Assembly: GCF_024436055.1 (NCBI RefSeq)
Contig: NZ_JANFNH010000028.1
Coordinates: forward strand, 1 to 64,000
Origin: Streptantibioticus rubrisoli
GTDB taxonomy: Bacteria; Actinomycetota; Actinomycetes; Streptomycetales; Streptomycetaceae
Direction of reading: 5' to 3'
Length of the DNA: 64,000 bases
Of the stretch, positions 17,117 through 24,479 are shown piece after piece. The notes below the pieces were generated by a model, which saw only the letters and a list, made by a program, of their open reading frames with translations, did no database searches and was not told the DNA's origin. The number at the start of each line of letters is the position of its first letter. Position 1 is the stretch's first letter. Both the position numbers and the translations under genes were made by a program.

Positions 17117-17518
17117 ATGGCGGCAGGCGAGCACGAGTCGGCGGAACCGGCAGGCGGGCGGCGGCCCGGTGGGGCGCTCGAAGCCGAGATCCTCGGGCTG
17201 CTGCACGCGGCCCCGCAAGCCCTCTCACCGGGGGAGGTGCTGGAGCGTCTGGGCGGCGACCTGGCCTACAGCACCGTGGTGACCGTGCTGTCCCGGATGC
17301 ACGACAAGGGGCTGCTCACCCGCGCAAAGCGGGGCCGCGCCTACGCATACGCGCCGGTGGCCGACGCCCATGGGATAACCGCGCGGCGCATGCGGCAGGT
17401 CCTGGACAGCGACCCCGACCGGGAAGCGGTGCTCTCCCGCTTCATCAGCGATCTGTCGGCCGACGACGAGCAGTTGCTGCGTCAGATGCTCGACGGCGAC
17501 CTCACCGACGGCCAGTGA
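17117..17518 (+). CDS. BlaI/MecI/CopY-family repressor
   Basis: 133 residues. A winged helix (ALEAEILGLLHAAPQALSPGE...YSTVVTVLSRMHDKGLL...AYAYAP) fills residues about 20-85, and a helical dimerisation tail of about 40 residues follows. These repressors are released when a partner metalloprotease cleaves them between the two parts. The gene is directly upstream of such a protease (14 bases) and behind a matching dyad. ATG 17117 follows GGAAGG at slightly long spacing. The inducing signal may be cell-wall stress or an antibiotic; that part is inference. Confidence 0.9.
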   Translation: MAAGEHESAEPAGGRRPGGALEAEILGLLHAAPQALSPGEVLERLGGDLAYSTVVTVLSRMHDKGLLTRAKRGRAYAYAPVADAHGITARRMRQVLDSDPDREAVLSRFISDLSADDEQLLRQMLDGDLTDGQ

Positions 17519-17531
17519 GGGCCGCCCGGTG

Positions 17532-18479
17532 ATGCACCTGCTGGCGTATCTGCCGCTGCTCTTCCCGGCGTTGGCCGCGGTCGCGGCCCGGCCGCTCGCC
17601 GAACACCTGGAACCCCGCCTGGCGACCTGGCTGTTGACCGCCTCGACGGTGGCACTCGCCGCCTTCAGTACTGCCGCGCTCGGCGTCCTCGCCGTGGCCG
17701 GGCTGGTCCGCCTGCCCCTGGTCGCCTGGGTCGGCCACTGGTCGGCGACGACCGTACGCGCGGGCGACCCGGTCTCGACGGCCGAAGCCGCCCTCTCGTG
17801 CCTGCTGTTGGCCACCGCGGTGTACGCGGCGCTGCGCCTGCTGTGGCGTCGGGTACGGGCCTTGGTCGCCGCCGGGTTCGAGGCCGCCTGCCTGCCCGGC
17901 ATCGACGAACTGGTCGTACTGGAAGACCCTGCCCCCGAGGCGTACGCGCTGCCCGGTCTGCCGGGACGGGTCGTGGTCTCCACCGGCATGCTCGACGCCC
18001 TCGACGAGGCCGACCGCGAGGCCATGCTCGCCCACGAACGCGGCCATCTGGCAGCCCACCACTACGCCTTCGTCGCCGCCACCCACCTGGCCGCCGCCGC
18101 CAACCCCCTGCTGCGTCCGGCGGCCACGGCCGTCGCGTACACCGTGGAACGCTGGGCCGACGAGCACGCGGCGGCCGTGTGCGGCGACCGACGCCAGGTC
18201 GCCCGCGCGGTGGGCAAGGCGGCACTGGCCTCCAGGCACACTCCTGATCGAGGGCGGCTCTCGGCCGCCGCCCTGGGCCTGCTGGGGATGCGCCGCGACC
18301 CGGTCCGCCGCGCCGGGCCCGTCCCTCGCCGCGTCGCCGCACTGCTGAAACCGCGACCGCCGCGGTACCCGCTGCTGCCCTTGGGCGCCTGCGCCGCCGT
18401 GGTGGGCGCCAGCGGCCTGTGCGCCTTCGCCGCCGCCCACGACCTCCACGTCGTGCTCAAGCTCGCCGGTGCCGGATGA
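17532..18479 (+). CDS. M56-family membrane metalloprotease (BlaR1-like)
   Basis: 315 residues with several membrane segments: two or three in the first 110 residues, one near 170-195 and one at the C-terminus. The zinc motif HERGH lies in AMLAHERGHLAAHHYAF (about 160-176), with a downstream Glu in VERWADEHAA. It lacks the extracellular penicillin-binding domain of true BlaR1, as is usual in Streptomyces homologues. It is expected to cleave the BlaI-like repressor encoded just upstream. ATG 17532 is preferred; GTG 17529 is adjacent. Confidence 0.88.
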   Translation: MHLLAYLPLLFPALAAVAARPLAEHLEPRLATWLLTASTVALAAFSTAALGVLAVAGLVRLPLVAWVGHWSATTVRAGDPVSTAEAALSCLLLATAVYAALRLLWRRVRALVAAGFEAACLPGIDELVVLEDPAPEAYALPGLPGRVVVSTGMLDALDEADREAMLAHERGHLAAHHYAFVAATHLAAAANPLLRPAATAVAYTVERWADEHAAAVCGDRRQVARAVGKAALASRHTPDRGRLSAAALGLLGMRRDPVRRAGPVPRRVAALLKPRPPRYPLLPLGACAAVVGASGLCAFAAAHDLHVVLKLAGAG

Positions 18480-18539
18480 CCCAAGCCCCAGGACTTCAAG
18501 GGCCGATACTCGGAAGGACACCATCGGCGCCCGCTGATC

Positions 18540-18790
18540 CCACCAGCGCCGACCCCGGCCGTGGGCCACAGTGGCGGTCATCACCACCTCGTTGGTCAGC
18601 CAGCGGTCGTCGATCCAGGCGAGGCCGAAGCGGTACGTGCCGCCCAGCGTCCACCGTGGTGAGCCGAACCGGGTGGCAAGGATGTGGGCGGCCTGGAACA
18701 CCGCGGCGAGTTCCGCGCTGTCCCCCCGGACGGTCACCAGGTGGTTGCCGAGGAGGTGCTGGGTGGCGTCGAAGGCGGTGAGCAACTGGG
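18540..18790 (-). pseudogene. SnoaL/NTF2-like gene fragment
   Basis: The minus strand encodes HLVTVRGDSAEL, VFQAAH and WTLGGTYRFGLAWIDDRWL, matching the last strands of SnoaL-like/NTF2 proteins. No start codon or N-terminal half with the same character is present, and the frame continues into unrelated DNA. It is a decayed C-terminal fragment. Confidence 0.6.
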
Positions 18791-18829
18791 TCGGCCGCGC
18801 CTTGTCCCTCAACCAGGCGGCCCGGGACT

Positions 18830-19170
18830 TCCACGTCGAGTGGGAAGAGGTTGCCGCCGCAACCGTGGGACAACTACGGCTGTCCGCCGCACGCCACCCC
18901 GATGATGCCGAACTGGCGTCATTCGTCGGCGAATTGCGCCGACGCAGTGCGGACTTCCGTCGACTTTGGGATACCGGGGACGTGGAGCAGCGCACGTACG
19001 GGGCCAAGACACTTCAGCACCCAGCGGTCGGCGTGTTGAGGCTCGATTACGAGAACTTCGACTTCCCAGGCAATCCCCCGCCACCACCTGGTCACCTTCA
19101 GCCCGGGGCAGGACACCCCCACCAAGGCAGCGTTGCAGCTGCTGAAAGCCGACACTGCCCCAGCGGCAGC
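18830..19170 (+). pseudogene. XRE/MmyB-like regulator, C-terminal fragment with frameshift
   Basis: The plus strand encodes RHPDDAELASFVGELRRRSA, DFRRLWDTGDVEQRTYG and HPAVGVLRLDYENF, the MmyB-like ligand-binding half of Streptomyces XRE regulators. Near 19080 the frame shifts by one base and continues as HLVTFSPGQDTPTKAALQLL, the normal end of the family. The HTH half is missing. It is a truncated and frameshifted pseudogene. Confidence 0.75.
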
Positions 19171-19465
19171 TTTAAACCGCGGCACGCGATGGTAAGGCGG
19201 GGCCGGATGGAGGAATCCAGTGGCTGGCTTGTTCGCTGCCCATTGGGCGTCAAGTGCGAAGTGGTAGCGAAGCTTTGGTGGTCAGTGGATTCGGCAATTC
19301 CGTCCAGCGCACGTACGGTGCGGGCCCGCCCGCTCTCCAGCGCCCTTGGACCAGCCGAGCCAGAACGGAATACGGGCACCTGCCCTTTGGGGAAGGACAG
19401 GTGCCACCATAGGCACGCGCGTGTGTGTGTGAGTCAAGAGCCTTACCGAACGGGCTCCAACCGGC
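19171..19465. other. intergenic, no gene seen
   Basis: About 295 bases between the MmyB-like pseudogene and the acetyltransferase. I see no coding or structural signal. Confidence 0.4.
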
Positions 19466-19909
19466 TCAGCCCAGTTCTGCCGAGAAGTGCAGGGCTGTTA
19501 TCGAGAGCCGGTGGGCGTGGTAGAAGCGGTGGGCGCCGTGATTGGTGACTCCGGAGTCGAGTTCGATCCGGACGCATCCCGCTTTTCGGCCGCGCTGCTC
19601 CAGCTCGGCCAACAGCCGGGCGCCGATTCCGCACGAGCGCAGTTCGGGATCGGTGACGAGATCGTCGACGAACAGCAGTCGGCCACGGCTGGTTGCCAGC
19701 ACCCGGTGCGTGGCGACCCCGACGCACCGGCCGCGCCCGTCGCGTGCGACGGTGAACACCAGACCCTGCTGGTGGGCTTCGGCCGCGAACGCCATGGCCG
19801 ACTCGTGGGTAAGCGTGGGACGCAGCGCGCGGATTAACGGTGCGACCTCGGCCGCCATGGCGGAGTCGCCGGGCGCCACATCAGAGAAGATCAGCTCCAT
19901 GGCGGTCAT
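19466..19909 (-). CDS. GNAT-family N-acetyltransferase
   Basis: 147 residues with the GNAT core: VDDLVTDPELRSCGIGARLL (about 88-107) carries the R-x-x-G-x-G acetyl-CoA loop, and NHGAHRFYHAHRL is the usual final strand region. ATG 19909 is chosen; ATG 19900 is possible. Codon 25 is TTA (19835-19837), so its expression may depend on the bldA tRNA. Substrate unknown. It is divergent from nothing obvious and may or may not belong to the biosynthetic cluster. Confidence 0.85.
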   Translation of the reverse strand: MTAMELIFSDVAPGDSAMAAEVAPLIRALRPTLTHESAMAFAAEAHQQGLVFTVARDGRGRCVGVATHRVLATSRGRLLFVDDLVTDPELRSCGIGARLLAELEQRGRKAGCVRIELDSGVTNHGAHRFYHAHRLSITALHFSAELG

Positions 19910-19953
19910 GGTACGAGCGCCCTTCGCGGGCTTCGGCCAACCGCGACCGCGGT

Positions 19954-21024
19954 TCAACCGGAGTGGACGGGCGCGTCATGAGTGGCCGACAGCGCCAGGT
20001 CGAGCAGTGCGACGGCGTTGCGGTGCAGCTCGGCGGCGGAAGCGGAGGGTAGTACGCCGCTTTCCTCGAGCAGTCGGGCGAGGCGGGCGGTGAGCACGCT
20101 GAGGCGGAAGGCCGCCAGGACCTCGAAGTACGGCAGGTCCTTCACCGGGCGCCCGACGAGATCCTCATAGTGCGCGACGGTCTCGTCGCGTTCCGGCAGC
20201 CCCTCCAGCCGCGGTATCCCCATCCCCTCGCTGAGGAACCGATCCGTGTGCAGATACCAGGCCAGGTCCGCCTCGGGCCGACCCCGTTCGGCCATCTCCC
20301 AGCCGAGTACGGCGGCGGGCGTACTCCCCCGGTAGACGATGCCGCCGATCCTGGCGTCGCCCCACAGCAGATGGTCGGCCCCGCACGGGGCGGGCCGGTT
20401 GTCGCGCAGCCACCGCAACGCGGCCCGTACGGTCGGGTCGGCCCCCGCGCCGTAGAAGGCCAACTGACCATCCGCGCCATCCAGTTGCCGGTCGGATCGC
20501 GGGAGGAAGTGCGCGCCGAGCCGCAGCTGATCCAGTGTGTGGATGCGGGCCAGCACCTCCAGACCACCCAACCAGACGGTCCGCCGCTCATCCGGCCGCA
20601 GTCCGGCCAGCCAGCCGTGCTGGTGGTACGAGGGCAGATCGGACGGCGTGTTGCCGGGGGTTCGCCGCAACACCAGGAACGGCGCCCCAAGCACCGTGCC
20701 GGTGGGCTCGTGCGCCACGATCTCGGGCAGCGGTACGCCCGTGCCCCGTAAGCAGGTGTGCAGCCGGATCTGACGGGTCCAGCGTGCGGTGGGGTGGACC
20801 CGCTCCAGGGTGGGCGCGATGCGCAGCGCCAGTGGTTCCGCGCGGCGCCTGCCGTGCTGCGTCCACTCCGCGTCGAAGTGCAGGGTCTCCGCGCACCAGC
20901 CGATCGACGCGGGGAGCCGGATCGGTCCGAGATCGACGCCGGTCCACCCGGGGGAGCGCCCGGCGAACCAGTGGAAGAGCACGGCTCGGGTCAGTTCGGG
21001 ATCACGCTGAAGGAGCGCGGGCAC
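19954..21024 (-). CDS. phosphotransferase-fold protein lacking metal ligands (probable pseudo-kinase)
   Basis: 356 residues of the aminoglycoside-phosphotransferase/ACAD10-type kinase fold and a paralogue of 47661-48734. The catalytic Asp is kept (WGDAR, about 223). The Asn that binds magnesium in the partner (WGDARLGN) is Gly here (WGDARIGG, about 228), and the second metal ligand Asp (VLDWEM in the partner) is Gly (VLGWEM, about 241). Phosphotransfer is therefore unlikely. GTG 21024 has GGAGGA seven bases upstream; a TTG 20 codons earlier lacks one. Such proteins in antibiotic clusters are often called resistance or tailoring kinases; this copy may instead bind ligand. Confidence 0.8.
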   Translation of the reverse strand: MPALLQRDPELTRAVLFHWFAGRSPGWTGVDLGPIRLPASIGWCAETLHFDAEWTQHGRRRAEPLALRIAPTLERVHPTARWTRQIRLHTCLRGTGVPLPEIVAHEPTGTVLGAPFLVLRRTPGNTPSDLPSYHQHGWLAGLRPDERRTVWLGGLEVLARIHTLDQLRLGAHFLPRSDRQLDGADGQLAFYGAGADPTVRAALRWLRDNRPAPCGADHLLWGDARIGGIVYRGSTPAAVLGWEMAERGRPEADLAWYLHTDRFLSEGMGIPRLEGLPERDETVAHYEDLVGRPVKDLPYFEVLAAFRLSVLTARLARLLEESGVLPSASAAELHRNAVALLDLALSATHDAPVHSG

Positions 21025-21137
21025 GGTGGTCCTCCGATCGGCGCGGGCGGTTGGGCGATGGGGCGGCTCTCCAGCGGTACTCAAGCCCGCGGCGGCTTAA
21101 TCGGCTGGCACCTGATTCCCATCGTTGCGGAGAAGAC

Positions 21138-22073
21138 ATGCGTTCACAGGTCGGCGAGAACGGGTCGGAAGCGCGGCCCAGGACCGAGGAGATCGCCCCG
21201 GGGGTCCACGCGTACGTACAACCCCACGGCGGCTGGTGCGTCAGCAACTCCGGCATCGTGGTCGGGACCGACGCGGTGGTCGTGATCGACACCGCGGCGA
21301 CCGAGTCGCGCGCCCGCGCACTGCTCGACACCGTGCTCACCCTGGCCCCGGGCCGTAGGCAACTCGTGGTCAGCACGCACCACCACGGCGACCACACCTT
21401 CGGCAACTGGGTGTTCGCACCGCACGCGACGCTGATCGCACACGAGTTGGGACCGGCCGAAGTGGTCCGCAAAGGCCTTGGGATGCAGCGGATGTGGCAC
21501 GACGTGGCCTGGGGGCGGATCGACATCACCCTGCCCTCGGTGACCATGCGCGACCATCTCACGCTGCACACCGGCGGGCCGCGCGTGGAGCTGGCGCACT
21601 ACGGGACGGCGCACGCCCAGGACGACATCGTGGCCTGGCTTCCGGAGCACCGGGTGCTGTTCGCCGGTGACATCCTGTTCTCCGGCTGCACCCCCTTCGT
21701 TCTGATGGGTTCCCTCGACGGGTCGCTGCGGGCCATGGCGCGGCTGCGTGAGCTTGAGCCGCGGGTGATCGTGTGCGGTCACGGTGAGGTGTGCGGCCCT
21801 GAGGTCATCGACGCCAACGAGGCGTATCTGCGCTGGGTGCGGGAGACGGCGAGGGCCGCCCGCGCACAGGGGCTCACACCGCTGGAGGCGGCGCGCCGCG
21901 CCGACCTCGGCGAGTTCGCGGGACTTCGCGATCCCGAGCGGCTGGTGGCCAATCTGCACCGCGCCTACTTCGAGTTGGAAGGCGGCGCTCCCGGCGGCTA
22001 CATCAGCTCCACGCCGGTGATGCGCGAGATGGTCGAGTACAACGGAGGCCGCCCGCTGACCTGTACGGCCTGA
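21138..22073 (+). CDS. metallo-beta-lactamase-fold hydrolase
   Basis: 311 residues with a full MBL zinc set: STHHHGDHTFGN (HxHxDH, about 77-84), His in YGTAHAQDD, Asp in LFAGDILFSG and the last His in VCGHGEV. MBL proteins near polyketide genes act as thioesterases, cyclases or lactonases. In quinolone-signal biosynthesis an MBL thioesterase (PqsE) acts on 2-aminobenzoylacetyl-CoA, which is of interest because this neighbourhood makes anthranilate thioesters; that link is inference. ATG 21138 follows GGAGAA. It diverges from the pseudo-kinase gene by about 110 bases. Confidence 0.85.
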   Translation: MRSQVGENGSEARPRTEEIAPGVHAYVQPHGGWCVSNSGIVVGTDAVVVIDTAATESRARALLDTVLTLAPGRRQLVVSTHHHGDHTFGNWVFAPHATLIAHELGPAEVVRKGLGMQRMWHDVAWGRIDITLPSVTMRDHLTLHTGGPRVELAHYGTAHAQDDIVAWLPEHRVLFAGDILFSGCTPFVLMGSLDGSLRAMARLRELEPRVIVCGHGEVCGPEVIDANEAYLRWVRETARAARAQGLTPLEAARRADLGEFAGLRDPERLVANLHRAYFELEGGAPGGYISSTPVMREMVEYNGGRPLTCTA

Positions 22074-22351
22074 TGCCGGAGGGCGAGCCGGGGGGCGAGC
22101 CGAGGGGCGAGTCGGGGAGCGGTGCGGTGCCAACTTCCCCTCCCGTCTCCGCGCCTTCGTAGCGGTTCCGTGCCTTCGTGGCAGCGAGTCTCGGCACGGA
22201 CGGTCGCGTCTGGGTGGAGCGGCGCTCGGGCCGAACTCCCAGCGGCCGGTACCACCGCTCCACCAGCGCTCCGGCGGATCACCACCGCACTGGCGCACCA
22301 TCGCGGGGGACAGGGCGCGGCAGCGGCGCGGCTCATCGGCCGGGAGGAATC

Positions 22352-23074
22352 ATGCAGTTGGACGGCAGGACGGCGGTCATCACCGGTGGTGGCCGCGGGC
22401 TCGGGCGCCATGTCGCCGAGGCCCTCGCCGCGGCGGGTGCCGTCGTCGTGGCCGCGGGGCGCAACCCGGGTGAGTGGCGGACCCCGGCCGGGGTCGCGAC
22501 GCTCAAGGCCGACGTGACCGTTCCCGAGTCGATGACGGAACTGATGGCGACGGTGCAGGAGCAGTTCGGCGGGCCGCACATCGTGGTGGCCAACGCCGGG
22601 GTGAGCAGGCCAGGTCCGGTGGCGGCGCTGGCGGCCGAGCACTGGGGCGAGGTCATCGACACCAACCTCAACGGTGTCTTCCACACCGTGCGCGCCGCGA
22701 TCCCCTACCTGAAGGAGTCACCGGGCGGCCGGGTCATCACGCTCTCGTCGCTGATCGGCCGGCGTCCCATGCCCGGCGCCGCCGCCTACTGCGCGTCCAA
22801 GGCGGCGGTGGAGATGTTCACCCAGGTATGCGCCCTGGAACTGGGACCGCTGGGCATCACGGCGAACTGCCTGTCACCCGGCTTCATCGACGCTGGCATG
22901 GGGCGTCAGTTGATGGCCAACGAGGCGCTGTGGGGCCGCTTCTCCGGCGCGCTGGCCGCCGGGCGGCCGGGCACCGGCGAGGAGGTCGGCAAGGTGGCGG
23001 TCTTCCTCGCCTCGCAGGACAGCTCCTACGTCAACGGCCATGTGCTCAACGTGGACGGCGGCGTGGGATGGTGA
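22352..23074 (+). CDS. short-chain dehydrogenase/reductase
   Basis: 240 residues, classical SDR. The cofactor loop is TGGGRGLG (about 11-18), followed by ANAG (about 86-89), Ser in TLSSLIG (about 133) and Tyr-x-x-x-Lys in YCASK (about 146-150); the C-terminus LNVDGG is typical. NADH or NADPH use is not certain. ATG 22352 is preceded by GGGAGGAATC. It lies about 280 bases after the MBL gene and ends at a strong terminator, so it forms its own unit at the left edge of the cluster. Substrate unknown; oxidation or reduction of a ring hydroxyl is plausible. Confidence 0.9.
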   Translation: MQLDGRTAVITGGGRGLGRHVAEALAAAGAVVVAAGRNPGEWRTPAGVATLKADVTVPESMTELMATVQEQFGGPHIVVANAGVSRPGPVAALAAEHWGEVIDTNLNGVFHTVRAAIPYLKESPGGRVITLSSLIGRRPMPGAAAYCASKAAVEMFTQVCALELGPLGITANCLSPGFIDAGMGRQLMANEALWGRFSGALAAGRPGTGEEVGKVAVFLASQDSSYVNGHVLNVDGGVGW

Positions 23075-23082
23075 CGGAACGC

Positions 23083-23117
23083 GGGTGCCGACGCCACCGC
23101 GCGGGGCGTCGGCACCC
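23083..23117. terminator. bidirectional terminator hairpin
   Basis: GGGTGCCGACGCC (23083-23095) pairs perfectly with GGCGTCGGCACCC (23105-23117) around a 9-nt loop. It sits between the convergent SDR and OvmZ-like genes. Confidence 0.8.
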
Positions 23118-23139
23118 GGGCCGGGCGGATGCCGGGACG

Positions 23140-24006
23140 TCAGACGCTGGTAACGCGCCTGCTCAACGCGTGGTGGACGTCCGCCTCGTGGTAGTAGGTA
23201 CGGCCGGAGTGGTTACGGCGCCGCCACTGGTGCTCACTGGCGAGGCGGTAGACGCTGCCCGGCGCGACGTGCCACAGATGCGAGATGTCGGCGGCGCTGA
23301 GCCAGCGTATGGTGCGTGCGACCGATGGGACGGCGGTCCGGGTCTGCCCACGTTCCATACGGTGCCGCAACCGCAACCATTCGTGCTCCGGCCAGGCGTG
23401 GCCGTGGTCGGCGGTGCACACGATCCGGTTCGGCTCGCCGTGCTCGCGAGGCAATACGACCGCGACCAGCGTGCCGGAGCACTCCGGCTCCATGCAGGCG
23501 CCGACCACGACCCGGCGCCCGGCGCCCGGTTGCACCACCTGCTGCGCACCGCGCACCAGGTGCGCCACCTCGCGGGTGAGGTCGGCGGCCGCGAAGTGCG
23601 CCGTCAGCCAGTCGATGTGCCGGACCGCGAATTCGACCAGGCTCCGCACGGTACGCGCCGGAGGGGCAAGCTTGCGTTCCCTGGCTATTAGCCCACTCCA
23701 GGAACTGAGCACGGTCAGGATCGCGGCGCGGGCATCGGCCGCCGCGGTGTTGAACGGCATTCCCGGCAGGGGGCCGCCCGATGTCTTTTCGTTGAATTGG
23801 CGGGAGCCGCCGAGCAACTGCCCGCATTCGTCATAGAGCCTGGGCAGGCTCCTCAGTTGTGCGACGAGCCTGTCCCTGCACAGCCCGCACAGTCGGCGTC
23901 CAGCGATCACACGATGCCGAGGCTGCCCGCTGCCATCACGGAGCCGGCAGCCCTCCCCCGCGCACAACGCCCCCCCGGTCGCCGTGCGGCCCGTGTTTCG
24001 GTTCAC
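23140..24006 (-). CDS. putative Cys-containing regulator (OvmZ-like)
   Basis: 288 residues. An N-terminal Cys pattern (CAGEGC...CGLCRDRL, residues about 15-45), a helical middle with LVEFAVRHIDWLTAHFAA, a second Cys motif (ACMEPECSGTL) and a C-terminal HTH-like end (ADISHLWHVAPGSVYRLASE, then YYHEADV) suggest DNA binding. The layout resembles the OvmZ-type proteins found beside Streptomyces aromatic polyketide genes; I offer that from memory of the family, with moderate certainty. GTG 24006 follows AAGGGGG. It diverges from pccB across a 470-base region with a repeat array, so it could regulate the cluster's left operon. Confidence 0.6.
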   Translation of the reverse strand: MNRNTGRTATGGALCAGEGCRLRDGSGQPRHRVIAGRRLCGLCRDRLVAQLRSLPRLYDECGQLLGGSRQFNEKTSGGPLPGMPFNTAAADARAAILTVLSSWSGLIARERKLAPPARTVRSLVEFAVRHIDWLTAHFAAADLTREVAHLVRGAQQVVQPGAGRRVVVGACMEPECSGTLVAVVLPREHGEPNRIVCTADHGHAWPEHEWLRLRHRMERGQTRTAVPSVARTIRWLSAADISHLWHVAPGSVYRLASEHQWRRRNHSGRTYYHEADVHHALSRRVTSV

Positions 24007-24479
24007 CTGTTGTCCCCCTTAAACTCACCACGCTTCCGGCGGGCGAAGCCGATACGGCCCGGTGGAAGCCCGTTGGGAGAACTCTCGGGCCTGCCGATCC
24101 AGGGACACTGGAGAGCAACCGGTCAGCGATGGGGAAAGTGCCGATCCGTCCGGTTGGTGCGGGTAGCGATGGCGGAAATCCCTTGACTTCCCGACCAGCG
24201 CCGAAGAGGATGAGGACTAAGTTCCCTGTCATCTGTGCCGAGTTGAGACCGCCAGATGTGACCGCCAGATGGCCGTCGGATGTGGCTGCCAGATGTGCCC
24301 ATCAGATGTGGCCGTCAGATGCTTCAGGGCCTCCGGCGTCAACCAAGCCGGACCGGGCGCCAGGTGGATGGCGCTTCCGTGAATCAGCCATTGCCGCCGG
24401 TTGGCCGACCCACGCACAAGCCCCGCGCTATCGGTGCCGAACCCTGCGCTTCAGTCCCACGGATCTTTGGAGGACGCGC
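24007..24479. promoter_or_regulatory. divergent promoter region upstream of pccB
   Basis: A 473-base region with no gene. A possible promoter is TTGACT (24183-24188) with GAGGAT (24206-24211) at 17-bp spacing; the -10 match is weak. Downstream lies the repeat array at 24252-24321. Confidence 0.45.
24252..24321 (+). repeat. six tandem near-13-bp repeats upstream of pccB
   Basis: The heptamer YCRGATG occurs at 24252, 24265, 24276, 24289, 24302 and 24315 (CCAGATG, CCAGATG, TCGGATG, CCAGATG, TCAGATG, TCAGATG), with steps of 13, 11, 13, 13 and 13. Each is preceded by a CCGY- or CTG-like lead. The spacing is close to one helical turn plus two bases. It may be a multi-site operator for a regulator such as the SARP or the OvmZ-like protein, or a simple minisatellite. 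Confidence 0.7.

Noticed and set aside
17532-18479. True BlaR1 beta-lactam sensor
   Set aside because: It has the membrane and HERGH parts but no penicillin-binding domain, and no beta-lactamase gene is adjacent.
17502-19007. 501-codon minus-strand frame spanning the M56 gene and the following gap
   Set aside because: Most of it is antisense to the protease. Only the part at 18540-18790 resembles a real protein (SnoaL fragment), and I list just that.
22474-23691. 405-codon plus-strand frame through the SDR and into the OvmZ-like gene
   Set aside because: It is out of frame with the SDR and antisense to the next gene; a strong terminator lies inside it.
24252-24321. CRISPR array
   Set aside because: Repeats are 7 bp with 4-6-bp gaps, far shorter than CRISPR repeats and spacers, and no cas gene is nearby.
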